Assembly (NCBI GenBank): GCA_902510815.1 | Contig: CABXDI010000001.1 | Location: forward strand, 62,001 to 126,000 | Direction: 5' to 3' | Length of the DNA: 64,000 nucleotides | Origin: an uncultured Verrucomicrobiota bacterium | Lineage (GTDB): Bacteria; Verrucomicrobiota; Verrucomicrobiia; Verrucomicrobiales; DEV007 | Shown: positions 29,771 to 40,941 of the stretch, one piece after another | Layout: every line of letters begins with the position of its first letter | How positions within the stretch are numbered: the first letter of the stretch is position 1 | Translations under genes and position numbers: made by a program | The notes under the pieces: generated by a model | What the model saw: the letters and a program-made list of their open reading frames with translations, nothing else | Told to the model about the DNA's origin: nothing | The model's database searches: none

Positions 29771-31579
29771 TCAACGCAATTCAAATTCAACTCTACGACC
29801 ACTCTCGTAAGTTCTTCCTTGAACAACTTTATCCGTTTCACCCTTCTCTACAATTTCAAGGAGTAAGGTATTAATACCTAAATCAATCAGGTAATCTCGT
29901 ACAGATTCACAACGCTTCCTACTGAGCTTTCGATTGTAATCCGCATTACCATAAGGATCAGTGTGCCCAAGAAGCGCGAGGCTAGAGCCAGGAACTTTAA
30001 GAAATGCCTCGGCAAGCCCATCCAGTTTAGTTTTGTCTTTTGACCCTAAACTATGACTCTCAGTTAAAAAATAAATAACCGTATCAGTTACTAATTCCTC
30101 TAGAGCCATAATATCTTCATCCGAAGGAGCTGTCGGCTCAGCAACCGTGATTTGGATGACTCTCTTATAAGCATCAAGCGGAAAAGATTTCTCGACTATA
30201 GCTTGCAAAACATCCCCTGATTCAGGGTTTGAAACTTCCGCCTCAAGCGCAACTTCATCACCATGAACAGACAAAGCCCCCCACTGAACTGAGGATAAAA
30301 ACGGGCTAACTAACCTAGACATATCACCTATCCATGGAGCCTCTTCGACATTTTCTTTGACTTCAATTTTCTCATTAATTCCATCATCTTCTTTAAAAAT
30401 TGATCCAGCTTCTTTGATAAATTGATCATAAATTTCCTGGCGAGGTAATAATCCAGTGAGTTTTAAACCACCATCTTCGGATAGAGACATCGTGAGATTG
30501 GCTTTGTCCGGCGGAACAAAAACCACCAATTCATTAATCAGCTTGAAAGAACCTTTCTTTCCATTAAAAGACTGAGCTGCTAAAGCCTGAATAGAATCTT
30601 TCTTATCATCGCCAAGAACTGTTCCTGAAAACTCAACGGATTCAGATGAAACATTTAATTGAAGATTGTTAACTTCTGCAACAAGCGCAGGAATAATCCT
30701 AACAATTGAATTACTCCACTCGGCATCTCTCACGTGTTCACCTACTTGAACTTTATCTTGTAAATTAAGTTTCTCGTTTGTTTGTTTTATCAAATCAATG
30801 ATTCGATTTTTAAGTGAATCATTAGCCAATAGACCCGAAACGATTAATTCTTCTCCATCATTTACAGAAATACTAAATTTAGGATTGTCCGTTGGTTCAA
30901 GAATCACAACACCATCAATAATTCCATCGACTTCATCAGCAAGATGAGATTCTGCAAATGCCAAGACCTTATCATGACGTTCCTGAGAAAAAGTTTCAGC
31001 AGTCAATTTTAATTTCTTATCTGAAAGCTCAACAACAGTAATCTCGGGTAAAATTTCTAGAATCTGAGATAATAGAGAGCCAATCTTTTTTACCGGGAGA
31101 GAATCTGCAGTGCCTGAGTCTTTCTTTAACTCTATAGATAAATGCCTTTTATTATTATCACCAAGCGTTTTCCCAAGAACTTCTTGGAGCTCCAATGCAT
31201 CCGGACCATCATTGATTATACCTTTAATTTTCCAAATCAAGTTATTTGGCTCACCTGACTTCTCTATCCTCAACTCAGGTAACGCTAGAATCATAAGCTG
31301 CAATTCATCACTTACCTTACGAACCCCACTAACAGATTTAATAGCTTCGATAATTTTTTCTCGATCGATCTCGTCATAAATCGTTCCACTAACAGAGCAA
31401 TCTCGACCACTAAAATCATACTTAATGTCCTCACAAGCCTCATCATAATTAACTAACTCGGCCTGAACCTTTTGCTTTAAGCTAACCTCAACTTTAGAAC
31501 CAACGAAGGCTACAGAGGCCCAGAAAAGCACACCATAAGATATCAATCCAATCAGAAAGATTTTAAGGCTAGTTTTCAT
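29771..31579 (-). CDS. OmpA-family C-terminal protein with BON-like repeats
   Basis: C-term YFLTESHSLGSKDKTKLDGLAEAF...LLGHTDPYGNADYNRKLSRKRCESVRDYLIDLGI; N-terminal BON-like repeats. Confidence 0.8.
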   Translation of the reverse strand: MKTSLKIFLIGLISYGVLFWASVAFVGSKVEVSLKQKVQAELVNYDEACEDIKYDFSGRDCSVSGTIYDEIDREKIIEAIKSVSGVRKVSDELQLMILALPELRIEKSGEPNNLIWKIKGIINDGPDALELQEVLGKTLGDNNKRHLSIELKKDSGTADSLPVKKIGSLLSQILEILPEITVVELSDKKLKLTAETFSQERHDKVLAFAESHLADEVDGIIDGVVILEPTDNPKFSISVNDGEELIVSGLLANDSLKNRIIDLIKQTNEKLNLQDKVQVGEHVRDAEWSNSIVRIIPALVAEVNNLQLNVSSESVEFSGTVLGDDKKDSIQALAAQSFNGKKGSFKLINELVVFVPPDKANLTMSLSEDGGLKLTGLLPRQEIYDQFIKEAGSIFKEDDGINEKIEVKENVEEAPWIGDMSRLVSPFLSSVQWGALSVHGDEVALEAEVSNPESGDVLQAIVEKSFPLDAYKRVIQITVAEPTAPSDEDIMALEELVTDTVIYFLTESHSLGSKDKTKLDGLAEAFLKVPGSSLALLGHTDPYGNADYNRKLSRKRCESVRDYLIDLGINTLLLEIVEKGETDKVVQGRTYESGRRVEFELR

Positions 31580-31732
31580 GTCTTTGGTTGAAGAAAGGCT
31601 TTTTGAACAATCAAAAACCCTATAATTAAGATTATAGACACCAAGAAAACTTGGTCACGCTGAATCGTATCAAAAAGACAAAAAATCTTTACCCTCTAAA
31701 AATAGTCTTTATTGAAAATATAAATGATAAAT

Positions 31733-32449
31733 TCAGCTAAGCCATTCAAGTACACCATCGACCATTTTCTTCATATGCTCAGGGTCACTAAAAACGTGAT
31801 CTGCTCCATCAATAATCAATTTACTTTTCTGTTCACCAGCTTTTTCATAGATTTCATGAGTATCATCTATTAGGACAACATCATCAGCAGTCCCATGAAC
31901 TAACAACCAAGGAACTTTGATCAATTCGCCTTTTTCAAGAAGCGTATCTATGCCTACTAAGTCATCCATAAATGACTGTGATAGCGGGCATTCCTCATCA
32001 TCCCACATTAGACCCTGATCTGGTGTTACTTCTCCAAATTCAGTTTCTGCAAACTTCTTTGTATTTACCATACCAGCTAGAGAAACAAGACCGAGGATCC
32101 TATCATCCTGAGAGGCTACCGAAACACCAACGGCACCACCCATACTATGACCAGCATAAATAACTTTTTTACCCAAATCTCCAACAAAATCCATCACAGC
32201 GGTAAGATCGGATATTTCCTTAGTAATATTGGAATCCAAAAAACTTCCCTCAGAATCCCCATTACCTGCAAAGGAAAACCTCAAAGCTGAAATGCCAGCA
32301 GCAGCCAAACCTTCAGCAAGAGCCAATACTAATGGTCGGTCTTTGTTACCAGTAACGCCATGACCTATAACTACAACCTGCTCACTACCAACATCATGGA
32401 AAGTATAATCAATTTTTTCACCAGCTTTATTTCGAATTTCTGCACTCAT
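31733..32449 (-). CDS. Alpha/beta hydrolase
   Basis: VVIGHGVTGNKDRP, YAGHSMGGAVGVSVA, LLVHGTADDVV, DGADHVF. Confidence 0.85.
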   Translation of the reverse strand: MSAEIRNKAGEKIDYTFHDVGSEQVVVIGHGVTGNKDRPLVLALAEGLAAAGISALRFSFAGNGDSEGSFLDSNITKEISDLTAVMDFVGDLGKKVIYAGHSMGGAVGVSVASQDDRILGLVSLAGMVNTKKFAETEFGEVTPDQGLMWDDEECPLSQSFMDDLVGIDTLLEKGELIKVPWLLVHGTADDVVLIDDTHEIYEKAGEQKSKLIIDGADHVFSDPEHMKKMVDGVLEWLS

Positions 32450-32519
32450 AAAACAATTCTTAACAGAAATCAGTAATTAATTCCAGCACAGCGTTACAAT
32501 TTTAGTCATTGAAGTAGGG

Positions 32520-33599
32520 CTACCTTTTCTTCCTCTGAGCCTTACGCCTCGGCCTTAAGGGACGGACATGCTTTCTCTTCTCTCCCAGCTCTCTTCTTCT
32601 AGAAGAGTCACTAACTTCCTTCTTTTGTTTTTTGTAACTAGCTAATCTATCCTCACTAATTTTTCCTTCCTCAAGAGCAACAGCCACTTCACAACCAGGC
32701 TCGCCAGAATGACTACAATCCCTAAAACGGCACGACTCCGAAATCTCCATGATTTCTTTGAAAGTTTCTCCGATTGCCAATTCCTCAGACCATAATTGAA
32801 CGTCCCTTAAGCCAGGCGTATCTATGACAACCCCCCCACTACTTAAAACCAAAAGCTCAGACCAGGTCGTCGTATGGCGACCTCGAAGGTCCACTTCCCT
32901 GACCTCGCCCGTTTTCATTAAAGTCTCTCCAGCCATTTGATTAATTATTGTCGATTTCCCTATGCCTGAAGGGCCAAGCATGACGATCGTACTTCCTTCG
33001 GACATATATTGGCGTAAAGGTTCCAACCCATTATTCTCTAAAGCATTGATTGCATAGATCGGTGCATCAGCAGCCACTGACCGAGCCTCATTGATCTTCT
33101 CCTCAACATCTTCACAAAGATCAATCTTATTAAGAATAATAACAGGATCAGCCCCACTCTGACGCGTCAAGGTAAGGTAACGCTCAAGGCGTCTCTTATT
33201 AAATCCACGAGAACCATCTAATGCCGAAACTATTAAAGCGACGTTAACATTACAGGCGACAACTTGTTGAAATGACTTTGATTCTGTACCAGACGCTGAT
33301 ACTCCTTGCCGCGAAAAAACAGTTTCACGAGGCAATAACTCGCGAATTTCTGCCTCTAAACCATCAGGGCTAATTTTCACAGCAACCCAGTCGCCGACAG
33401 CAGGATATTCAGAAGCCTCATTAGCGCGGTGCCTGAATGAACCCGAAACCCTAGCAACAAATTTTCCCTCAGCACAAAAAATATGGTAAACATGTTTACT
33501 ATTCCTACTTATTCGGGCAGGAACTAAACCAGCTTCCAAAGCTTTTGATTTGAAACCTTGTCTAAAAAAATCAGACCAGCCTAAAGATTCAAGGGTCAT
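32520..33599 (-). CDS. rsgA: Ribosome small subunit-dependent GTPase RsgA
   Basis: LNKIDLCED, MLGPSGIGKSTIINQM, GRHTTTWSELLVLSSGGVVIDTPGLRD, C-rich FRDCSHSGEPGCEV. Confidence 0.92.
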   Translation of the reverse strand: MTLESLGWSDFFRQGFKSKALEAGLVPARISRNSKHVYHIFCAEGKFVARVSGSFRHRANEASEYPAVGDWVAVKISPDGLEAEIRELLPRETVFSRQGVSASGTESKSFQQVVACNVNVALIVSALDGSRGFNKRRLERYLTLTRQSGADPVIILNKIDLCEDVEEKINEARSVAADAPIYAINALENNGLEPLRQYMSEGSTIVMLGPSGIGKSTIINQMAGETLMKTGEVREVDLRGRHTTTWSELLVLSSGGVVIDTPGLRDVQLWSEELAIGETFKEIMEISESCRFRDCSHSGEPGCEVAVALEEGKISEDRLASYKKQKKEVSDSSRRRELGEKRKHVRPLRPRRKAQRKKR

Positions 33600-33749
33600 T
33601 GAAGTACTCCTATTAATAATTTAATAATACAATAAACATCAAACTTAATAGTCGAGCTAGCACATTTGAATTTAAATGATACCTCTACCTAATTATCAGT
33701 ATTGATCTGTTTGACCAAAGCCCACTCTAAAACGAGATTTACAACAATA

Positions 33750-34397
33750 ATGACGCTAGTTTATATAATCAGACATGGCGAGACAGAGTGGAACCTCAAA
33801 GGGATTCATCAAGGCCACAAAGACAGCAAGTTAACACCCAAAGGAGAGGAACAAGCAGACTGTCTTGGACAAAGATTTAAGGATGCCGGCCTAATATTTG
33901 ATCACATCTATTCTTCAGACCTTGGCAGGGCAAATGAAACAGCAAGAAGAATTTGCACCTCAATTAATCAAGAAAACCTAATCAATACCACGGCAAGCCT
34001 CAGAGAAAGATCACTTGGCATCCTAGAAGGGTTAACCTATAAAGAAATTGAATCAAATTTACCCGATGATTTTAAGCAACATATTTCTGGAAATCCTGAT
34101 TATACACCAGATGGCGGGGAAAGTTGGAAAGAAACTCAAGAAAGAGTAGGCAAAGCCCTTGAAAAAATTGCACAAAAACATGATAACAAAAAAGTGCTCT
34201 GTGTAACGCATGGAGGAATCGTCTCTATGGCTTTACGTTTGTGTCTAAATATTCCATTAAACGAAAAGAGAAAGTTTGGTATTCCTAATACAGCGATTAA
34301 CATTTTCGAATACCATCTCGAACAAGACTGGAGACTTAGAACTTGGGGAGACATTTCTCACTTCAGTGATGGTAGAGTGCTAGACGAAATGCTTTAG
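33750..34397 (+). CDS. Histidine phosphatase (phosphoglycerate mutase-like)
   Basis: VYIIRHGETEWNLKGIHQGHKDSKLTPKGEEQA; VTHGGIVSMAL; ATG at 33750. Confidence 0.9.
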   Translation: MTLVYIIRHGETEWNLKGIHQGHKDSKLTPKGEEQADCLGQRFKDAGLIFDHIYSSDLGRANETARRICTSINQENLINTTASLRERSLGILEGLTYKEIESNLPDDFKQHISGNPDYTPDGGESWKETQERVGKALEKIAQKHDNKKVLCVTHGGIVSMALRLCLNIPLNEKRKFGIPNTAINIFEYHLEQDWRLRTWGDISHFSDGRVLDEML

Positions 34398-34419
34398 TAA
34401 ATATAAAAATATAAATACG

Positions 34420-36012
34420 ATGTCACAAGAAAACGACTGGCTAAAATTTTCCGATCAGTTATTAAGATATACTGACCCTGATCTTTGGCTTGATACTAGC
34501 CTTATGAGATTACCTGAAGATCTACTAGAATCTCAAAATGGACTCATAAAAAAATCATTAGAAGAAATGGCAGCCATCGAGGCTGGAGAAAAGATCAATA
34601 GTGATGAAGATCAGGAAGCAGGAGGAAGATGCGTTGGACATTATTGGTTAAGGAACCCAGAACTCGCCCCAGACGATATAGGCATTTCAGTTCAAAGAAA
34701 AATTGCCGAAATTAAGGCCTTTTCATCAGGAGTCCATAAAGGTGAAATCTTAAACCCTTCTGGAGAAAAATTTACAAACCTTCTCCTTATTGGAATTGGA
34801 GGCAGTGCTCTGGGACCTCAACTTGCCGTAGACGCTCTAACAGACCACGCTGCCCCAATGAATATCCATTATTTTGACAACACGGATCCAGATGGCATGG
34901 ACCGAGTTCTAGATAAGATTGGAAATTCTATATCTTCAACATTGACTCTGGTAATTTCAAAATCTGGAGGAACAAAAGAAACGCGAAATGGTATGCTTGA
35001 GGCCAAGTCTGCCTATGAACAAGCCGGATTAGACTTCGGCAAGCATGCCATCGCTGTAACTGGAGAAAAAAGTAAACTCGAAGAATGCGCTACCAAAGAA
35101 AACTGGATCGGTGTTTTTCCTATGGAGGACTGGGTAGGTGGAAGAACTTCAATCACCAGCGTGGTCGGACTATTACCTATGGCGCTAATGGGAATAGATA
35201 TTGAAAAGTTTCTTGAAGGGGCCGCTGCGATTGACATCAAAACCCGCCCCCCAGAGATCAATCGAAATGCCTCTCTTTTAATGGCGTTATCTTGGCTCCA
35301 CGCAGGTGAAGCAAAAGGGTCAAAGGCAATGGTCATTCTACCTTATAAGGATAATTTGAATTTGTTATCCAAATACCTCCAACAATTGGTTATGGAATCT
35401 TTGGGTAAAGAATTTGATAGAGACGGTAATCAGGTTCATCAAGGTATAACGGTTTATGGAAACAAAGGTTCAACTGATCAACATGCGTATGTTCAGCAAC
35501 TCAGGGACGGTATCAATAACTTTTTTGTAACATTTATTGAAGTCCGACAATCAAGATCTAAAGACAGCATTGAAGTCGATCCTGGTTTTAACACTGGAGA
35601 CTACTTAGGAGGTTTCCTAAGAGGCACCAGAAGCGCTCTAGCTGATGCAGACCGAAAATCCATGACAATTTCAATCCCAATAATTAATGCTTTCTATCTT
35701 GGAAGTCTCATTTCATTATTCGAGCGCTCCGTGTCCTATTACGCTGCACTAATTAATATAAATGCCTACCACCAGCCAGGCGTTGAAGCTGGCAAAAAAG
35801 CCGCCACTAAATTCCTTGAAATCCTTTCTAAAACGGAAAAATTTTTGGCTGATCATTTAGGAGAAAAATTAAGTACAATTCAAGTCGCTGAGAATATACA
35901 AGAATCAGAGGAGGTCTCATTCCATGCACTACATCATCTAGCGGCTAACAGGAAAAATATCAGAGCCTATATTGGTCAGGTGCCTAATGATGACAAATTC
36001 GTAAAAAATTAA
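34420..36012 (+). CDS. pgi: Glucose-6-phosphate isomerase
   Basis: IGIGGSALGPQLAVDAL; YFDNTDPDGMDRV; VISKSGGTKETRNGM; NGINNFFVTFIE; YHQPGVEAGKKAA. Confidence 0.9.
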   Translation: MSQENDWLKFSDQLLRYTDPDLWLDTSLMRLPEDLLESQNGLIKKSLEEMAAIEAGEKINSDEDQEAGGRCVGHYWLRNPELAPDDIGISVQRKIAEIKAFSSGVHKGEILNPSGEKFTNLLLIGIGGSALGPQLAVDALTDHAAPMNIHYFDNTDPDGMDRVLDKIGNSISSTLTLVISKSGGTKETRNGMLEAKSAYEQAGLDFGKHAIAVTGEKSKLEECATKENWIGVFPMEDWVGGRTSITSVVGLLPMALMGIDIEKFLEGAAAIDIKTRPPEINRNASLLMALSWLHAGEAKGSKAMVILPYKDNLNLLSKYLQQLVMESLGKEFDRDGNQVHQGITVYGNKGSTDQHAYVQQLRDGINNFFVTFIEVRQSRSKDSIEVDPGFNTGDYLGGFLRGTRSALADADRKSMTISIPIINAFYLGSLISLFERSVSYYAALININAYHQPGVEAGKKAATKFLEILSKTEKFLADHLGEKLSTIQVAENIQESEEVSFHALHHLAANRKNIRAYIGQVPNDDKFVKN

Positions 36013-36038
36013 TTTTACCTTCATAGCGAACCAATAAA

Positions 36039-38795
36039 ATGAGCAATGCTCAGCTCCAAAGCCTTAGAGAACACGCCAAACAAAGGCTTGATAGAAAAAA
36101 AACATCAAAACTCAATCGCCAGGATAAATTAAAATTATATAAGCGTTTCCTAAAAACTGAGGAACATAGAATTTTATTATTCCATAGAAGCGGCGGTTCA
36201 GCTCTAAAAGTATCAAAGAGAAGAGCCGACCTAATAAAGATTCTACTATATAACCTTTACAAGGATGCAATAGATTCATCTAAAGGAATCAAACCTGAGG
36301 TAACACTAGTAGCCATAGGAGGATTCGGACGCGGAAGACTTAATCCATGCAGTGACATCGATTTACTTTTTCTTCATCCAAAGGGCGCAAAAGGATTGCC
36401 AAAAGAATCATCAGAGTTGATCGAAAATATCCTCTATATGCTATACGATTGCGGATTTAAAGTAGGGCATGCAGTGAGATCAATCAAAGAAACCGTATCA
36501 GAAGCTAATTCTGATAATCGCACCAAGTCTTCAATCATTGAATCAAAATTACTCTTTGGTGATGAAAAGATATTCAATTTAATGGTTAATGAATTTTATG
36601 ATAAATGCATTAAAGGGCATGAGACAAATTACCTAAAACATCGTCTCGAAGACATTCGACTTCGCCATATTAAATGGAGTCAAACGCCATTCCTACAAGA
36701 GCCCCACGTCAAAGAGGGTTGTGGCGGACTGAGAGATTATCACAATCTAATTTGGATCAATTATGTCAGAAGAAAAAGTACTGATATAAAAGATCTAGTA
36801 GCTGCAAAAATGCTTGATCCTAGTGCTTATAGCCAAATAAGAAAAGCTTATGAATTTTTGCTTAGAGTAAGAAACGAAATGCACTACATCCAAAAAAGAT
36901 CAACAGACATACTCACCCTACAACTTCAAGGTGAGGTCGCGGTCAATCTCGGCTATAAACAAATAGGCATACTGAAAAAAATTGAAAGATTTATGAAAGA
37001 TTATTACACTCATAGTAATAATCTTTTTTTAATAGCAAAAGAAATAGGAGATCGATTTTATCTTAAAGAAAGAGAATCCGAAACGGAAAAGCCTCTAATC
37101 GGTTTTTTAGCAAGACGAAAATATAAAGTTGAAAAATTCGATGGATTCATATCAAAAAACAACCGGATATACCCAGCTTCTGATCAGGTTTTCAATGACG
37201 ATCCGAATAGACTGATTCGCATATTCCAACACGCTCAGGTAAGGCATCTTAGACTGGCTCCAGAACTATCTGAATTAATCAAAAAGAATTGGAATTTAAT
37301 TAATCGAGTTTTTAGATATAGCGATACAAACCGCGATACCTTCGAGGCAATTCTGTCAAGGAAAGGAGAAATCAGTAATACTTTAAGAGAAATGCACAGC
37401 TCTGGAATCTTAGGTCGCTACCTGCCAGAATTCGGAGCATTAACCAACCTAGTTCAACACGAATTCTTCCATCGTTACTCCGCAGATGAACACACGTTAA
37501 GAGTTACTGAGGAATTAGATAAACTGGTAGACGGGGATGATGTAAGAAATCAACTTTACAGGCAGATATACAATGAAATAGAAGATCCTTTCGTACTTTA
37601 TCTAGCCGTACTTCTTCATGATGCAGGACGCGCCATGAACTCCTCAAACCACGAGGATGCCAGCGCCACACTCGCTCAAAATGTTGCACGAAGATTTTCA
37701 CTTAAAACGAAAAGGAGGAAACTTCTTCTTTTTCTAGTTAATTCTCATTTGGAATTATGGAGGACAGCGAATACAAAAAATATCGATGACCCTGAAACGA
37801 TCATTAAATTCTCCCAGATGGTCGGCTCAGTAAGAGTTTTAAATTACCTACTACTTTTAACCTATGCGGACTCTAGAGGAACAGATTTAAAATCTTGGAC
37901 TGAAACCAAGGAAGCTCCTTTGCGGTTTTTATACTATGAAACTCGGGAATACCTAGAGGATGCACAATCTTTCTCTAAGAGAAGAAAAGAATCCCAAGAA
38001 GAACTATTAGAGAGAGTCATCGAGAAACTCCCTCAAAGCCATCACTCCACGGCAACCTCTCACTTTGAAGAAATGCCGATAAGATATTTTCAAAGAAGAG
38101 AGGCTTCACATATATCTAGACACGTTAAACTTCTTGTCGATTACTTTAAAGGCTGGGCTTCATCAAAAGAATTACCACAACCAAAACTTCATTGGCGTGA
38201 AATCAAAGAACAAGGGTGCAGTGAGTTCACAGTAATATGGCAGGACCAACACAAACTTGCCTCCTGTCTTACTGGATCATTGGCAGCACAAAAAATAAAT
38301 ATCATTTCTGCCGAATTCTTTTCTCGAGGCGATGGGGTCGTTTTTGATATTTTCAGAATCTGTACGACTAACTTTGAGCCAGTAACATCCTTAAATAAAA
38401 AGAAGCAAATTGAAAAACTGCTTATATCAGGACTCCATGATGAAGACTTTTCTTACTCCGAACTCATTAATAAAGCTAACCTTGAACTCCTAGACTGGCA
38501 GGATATTGCCGATCAATTCCCACAGAGGGTATACATCAACAATCAGGCAGACGAAAATCACACCTTGATTGAAATTCAAGCCCTCGACCGAATCGGCTTA
38601 CTTCATATAATTCTATCCGCAATATCCAAGTTTGAAATGGAGGTCACTCATGCAAGAATCACTACAACTAGAGGAGCTGCCATTGATACCATTTATGTGG
38701 TTAATTCTGATGGAGAAAAAATCACTAAAAAAACTGAAATAGATGAGCTCCTTGAGGGGTTACATAAGGCCATTGCAATCAAATCAATGGACTAA
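36039..38795 (+). CDS. glnD: [Protein-PII] uridylyltransferase-like (GlnD-like) bifunctional nucleotidyltransferase/HD/ACT protein
   Basis: GGFGRGRLNPCSDIDLLFLHP; KEGCGGLRDYHNLIWI; HD region LLHDAGRAMNSSNHED; tandem C-terminal ACT-like regions. Confidence 0.85.
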   Translation: MSNAQLQSLREHAKQRLDRKKTSKLNRQDKLKLYKRFLKTEEHRILLFHRSGGSALKVSKRRADLIKILLYNLYKDAIDSSKGIKPEVTLVAIGGFGRGRLNPCSDIDLLFLHPKGAKGLPKESSELIENILYMLYDCGFKVGHAVRSIKETVSEANSDNRTKSSIIESKLLFGDEKIFNLMVNEFYDKCIKGHETNYLKHRLEDIRLRHIKWSQTPFLQEPHVKEGCGGLRDYHNLIWINYVRRKSTDIKDLVAAKMLDPSAYSQIRKAYEFLLRVRNEMHYIQKRSTDILTLQLQGEVAVNLGYKQIGILKKIERFMKDYYTHSNNLFLIAKEIGDRFYLKERESETEKPLIGFLARRKYKVEKFDGFISKNNRIYPASDQVFNDDPNRLIRIFQHAQVRHLRLAPELSELIKKNWNLINRVFRYSDTNRDTFEAILSRKGEISNTLREMHSSGILGRYLPEFGALTNLVQHEFFHRYSADEHTLRVTEELDKLVDGDDVRNQLYRQIYNEIEDPFVLYLAVLLHDAGRAMNSSNHEDASATLAQNVARRFSLKTKRRKLLLFLVNSHLELWRTANTKNIDDPETIIKFSQMVGSVRVLNYLLLLTYADSRGTDLKSWTETKEAPLRFLYYETREYLEDAQSFSKRRKESQEELLERVIEKLPQSHHSTATSHFEEMPIRYFQRREASHISRHVKLLVDYFKGWASSKELPQPKLHWREIKEQGCSEFTVIWQDQHKLASCLTGSLAAQKINIISAEFFSRGDGVVFDIFRICTTNFEPVTSLNKKKQIEKLLISGLHDEDFSYSELINKANLELLDWQDIADQFPQRVYINNQADENHTLIEIQALDRIGLLHIILSAISKFEMEVTHARITTTRGAAIDTIYVVNSDGEKITKKTEIDELLEGLHKAIAIKSMD

Positions 38796-38905
38796 TTCCC
38801 TTTTATAGCCTCAATAATAATCGTTTTCTAATTGATTAGGCGCTTGCCCTAATCGAATAGATCAATAAAAATATAGTCTAAACTTAATCTGTAATTTTAC
38901 ATAAT

Positions 38906-39931
38906 ATGAGTAAACCCAAACTTCACAATGCAATGTGGCCTGGACTCGTCGGCAAAGGAGACGAAGAAGGTCAAGAACCTCCAATCAGCCTTGAAAGAAT
39001 GCTTGAATTAACGGCCGCGGCTGAGGTCAATGGAACCAAGTTCGACGGAATCGACTATTTCCTTTTTCTTCCTCATACTGATCCCTCTGCCAGTGATGAT
39101 GATCTCAAGGGAATAGCAGACATGATTCAATCCAAAGGTTTTGATGTAGGCTCTTTAGTAGCACCAATATGGCCAGGAACCGTTGGAGACTCAGCTATGG
39201 GCAATGATGAACAGCAGGGTAAGTTTCTGGAGGCTGTCAAAATGGCTTGCAGAATCGCTGGTATATTTAATGATCATGGCGTTCGTAAGAACGGGGTTAT
39301 TAGAATAGACTCCGCAGAATTTGGTGTTGAAAAGTGGAGTGAAGACGCACCAGGGAATACCGCAAGAATCATTGATACTTTTAAGGAAGCCGCAAAGATC
39401 GCAGCTGACAGTGGAGAACGCTTAGCAGCAGAAGGAGAAATCTGCTGGGCAGGCATGCACAGCTGGAAGGACATGCTGGACATCCTTGAGGGAGTAGGAA
39501 TGCCTGAATCTCTGGGCTTCCAAGCTGACCTTGCCCATACCTATTTATACCTTCTTGGATACAACGCGCCCGAGCATGCTTTAGTAGGTGAAAACTATAG
39601 TGACGAGGAATTCTGGTCAGCGTACGAAACAATGACTGATAAACTTCGCCCTTGGACGATCGACTTTCATGTAGCTCAAAATGACGGAACGGTTCATGGT
39701 GCTGGCACACATGATAAGACAGGTAAGCACTGCCCAGCCGATGATCCAAACGGAAAACTAGACATAGTTAAAGCATCCGGCTACTGGCTCAAAGACGCAC
39801 AAGAAAGAGGAATTGAACACATCTGCTGGGATGGTTGCATGTTCCCTAACGAAATGCTCGAAAAAGTTGAGACGTGGAACACGATTCTTGATACCATGAT
39901 CAAAGTGCGTGATTCCCACGGCTGGAGTTAA
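38906..39931 (+). CDS. Sugar phosphate isomerase/epimerase-like TIM barrel
   Basis: Length and motifs such as [44 protein letters not shown]. Confidence 0.7.
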   Translation: MSKPKLHNAMWPGLVGKGDEEGQEPPISLERMLELTAAAEVNGTKFDGIDYFLFLPHTDPSASDDDLKGIADMIQSKGFDVGSLVAPIWPGTVGDSAMGNDEQQGKFLEAVKMACRIAGIFNDHGVRKNGVIRIDSAEFGVEKWSEDAPGNTARIIDTFKEAAKIAADSGERLAAEGEICWAGMHSWKDMLDILEGVGMPESLGFQADLAHTYLYLLGYNAPEHALVGENYSDEEFWSAYETMTDKLRPWTIDFHVAQNDGTVHGAGTHDKTGKHCPADDPNGKLDIVKASGYWLKDAQERGIEHICWDGCMFPNEMLEKVETWNTILDTMIKVRDSHGWS

Positions 39932-39962
39932 TCAAGGTTCTAAAATTAATCTAAATAATAAA

Positions 39963-39995
39963 AACCGCAGACTATAAGCGTCTGCGGTTTTTTTT
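39963..39995 (+). terminator. Rho-independent terminator
   Basis: aaccgcagac-tataagc-gtctgcggtt perfect 10-bp stem plus T8. Confidence 0.95.
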
Positions 39996-40018
39996 GGGGA
40001 AAGAAAGGTAAGAAAAAA

Positions 40019-40915
40019 GTGTTTCGGGATTATACGAAGCTTCACCTGGTAGTAATACTTTGGGGCTTTACAGCAATACTTGGAAAATTAATAGAGCTTG
40101 ATAGTCCAGTACTCGTTTTTTACCGAGTAGGGGTTTCAGCAATCCTTCTAGCTGTTCTCTTGAAGTTACTTTCTATAAAAAGCGTCGATCAAAGAGCCAG
40201 TAAAATGAAAATGATTGCCAATGGAATCCTTTTGGGAATTCACTGGACCCTTTTCTTTCTGGCCGTCAAAATTGCCAATGTATCAGTCTGCATGATAGGT
40301 ATGGCAACGACTTCACTTTGGACCGCAATCCTTGAGCCCATTATCGTCAAAGAACGTTCATTTAAGCGATATGAATTTGGGTTAGGTGCTATAATGATTG
40401 GCGCCATAATCCTAATTACTGGCGGTGATTTTAATTACTTCCTTGGCCTAACAATATCAATTCTATCAGCGGGTATAGGGACCCTGTTTTCTATTATTAA
40501 TAGCCGATTCACAAAACACCACCATCATTTCTCAATTGCATTCTACCAGATGCTTGGTGCCACTGTCATAGCCGGCATCGCAATTATAGGCCTAGGCATT
40601 TGGAATCAAGAAATCCCAAAAATGTCAATGGGCCTTGATGATGCTGGATGGTTACTTCTTTTAGTGAGTTTTTGTACAGTTTACGCCTATGCCCAATACA
40701 TTGAATTATTGAAGCGCCTAAGCGTTTTCACTATTCATTTGGCCTATAATCTCGAGCCAGTTTACGGAATGATCTTTGCAGCCTTGTGTTTTCAAGAACA
40801 TCAACTCTTTGGACCACTCTTTTATTTTGGAGCAGTTATAATTTTCATATCAGTTATAATTCATTCAGTTTTCGAAAATTATAAAGCTAAGACCGTGATC
40901 CGCTTGAAAAATTAA
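40019..40915 (+). CDS. EamA-family (DMT) transporter
   Basis: Multi-TM ~298 aa; LVVILWGFTAILGKLIELDSPVLVFYRVGVSAILL; GTG start. Confidence 0.85.
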   Translation: MFRDYTKLHLVVILWGFTAILGKLIELDSPVLVFYRVGVSAILLAVLLKLLSIKSVDQRASKMKMIANGILLGIHWTLFFLAVKIANVSVCMIGMATTSLWTAILEPIIVKERSFKRYEFGLGAIMIGAIILITGGDFNYFLGLTISILSAGIGTLFSIINSRFTKHHHHFSIAFYQMLGATVIAGIAIIGLGIWNQEIPKMSMGLDDAGWLLLLVSFCTVYAYAQYIELLKRLSVFTIHLAYNLEPVYGMIFAALCFQEHQLFGPLFYFGAVIIFISVIIHSVFENYKAKTVIRLKN

Positions 40916-40941
40916 TGACAAACTATTAATATATCTATTTT

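Noticed and set aside
38834-38854. gattagg-cgcttgc-cctaatc hairpin after the GlnD-like gene
   Set aside because: Perfect 7-bp stem but no T tract; insufficient to call a terminator or regulator.
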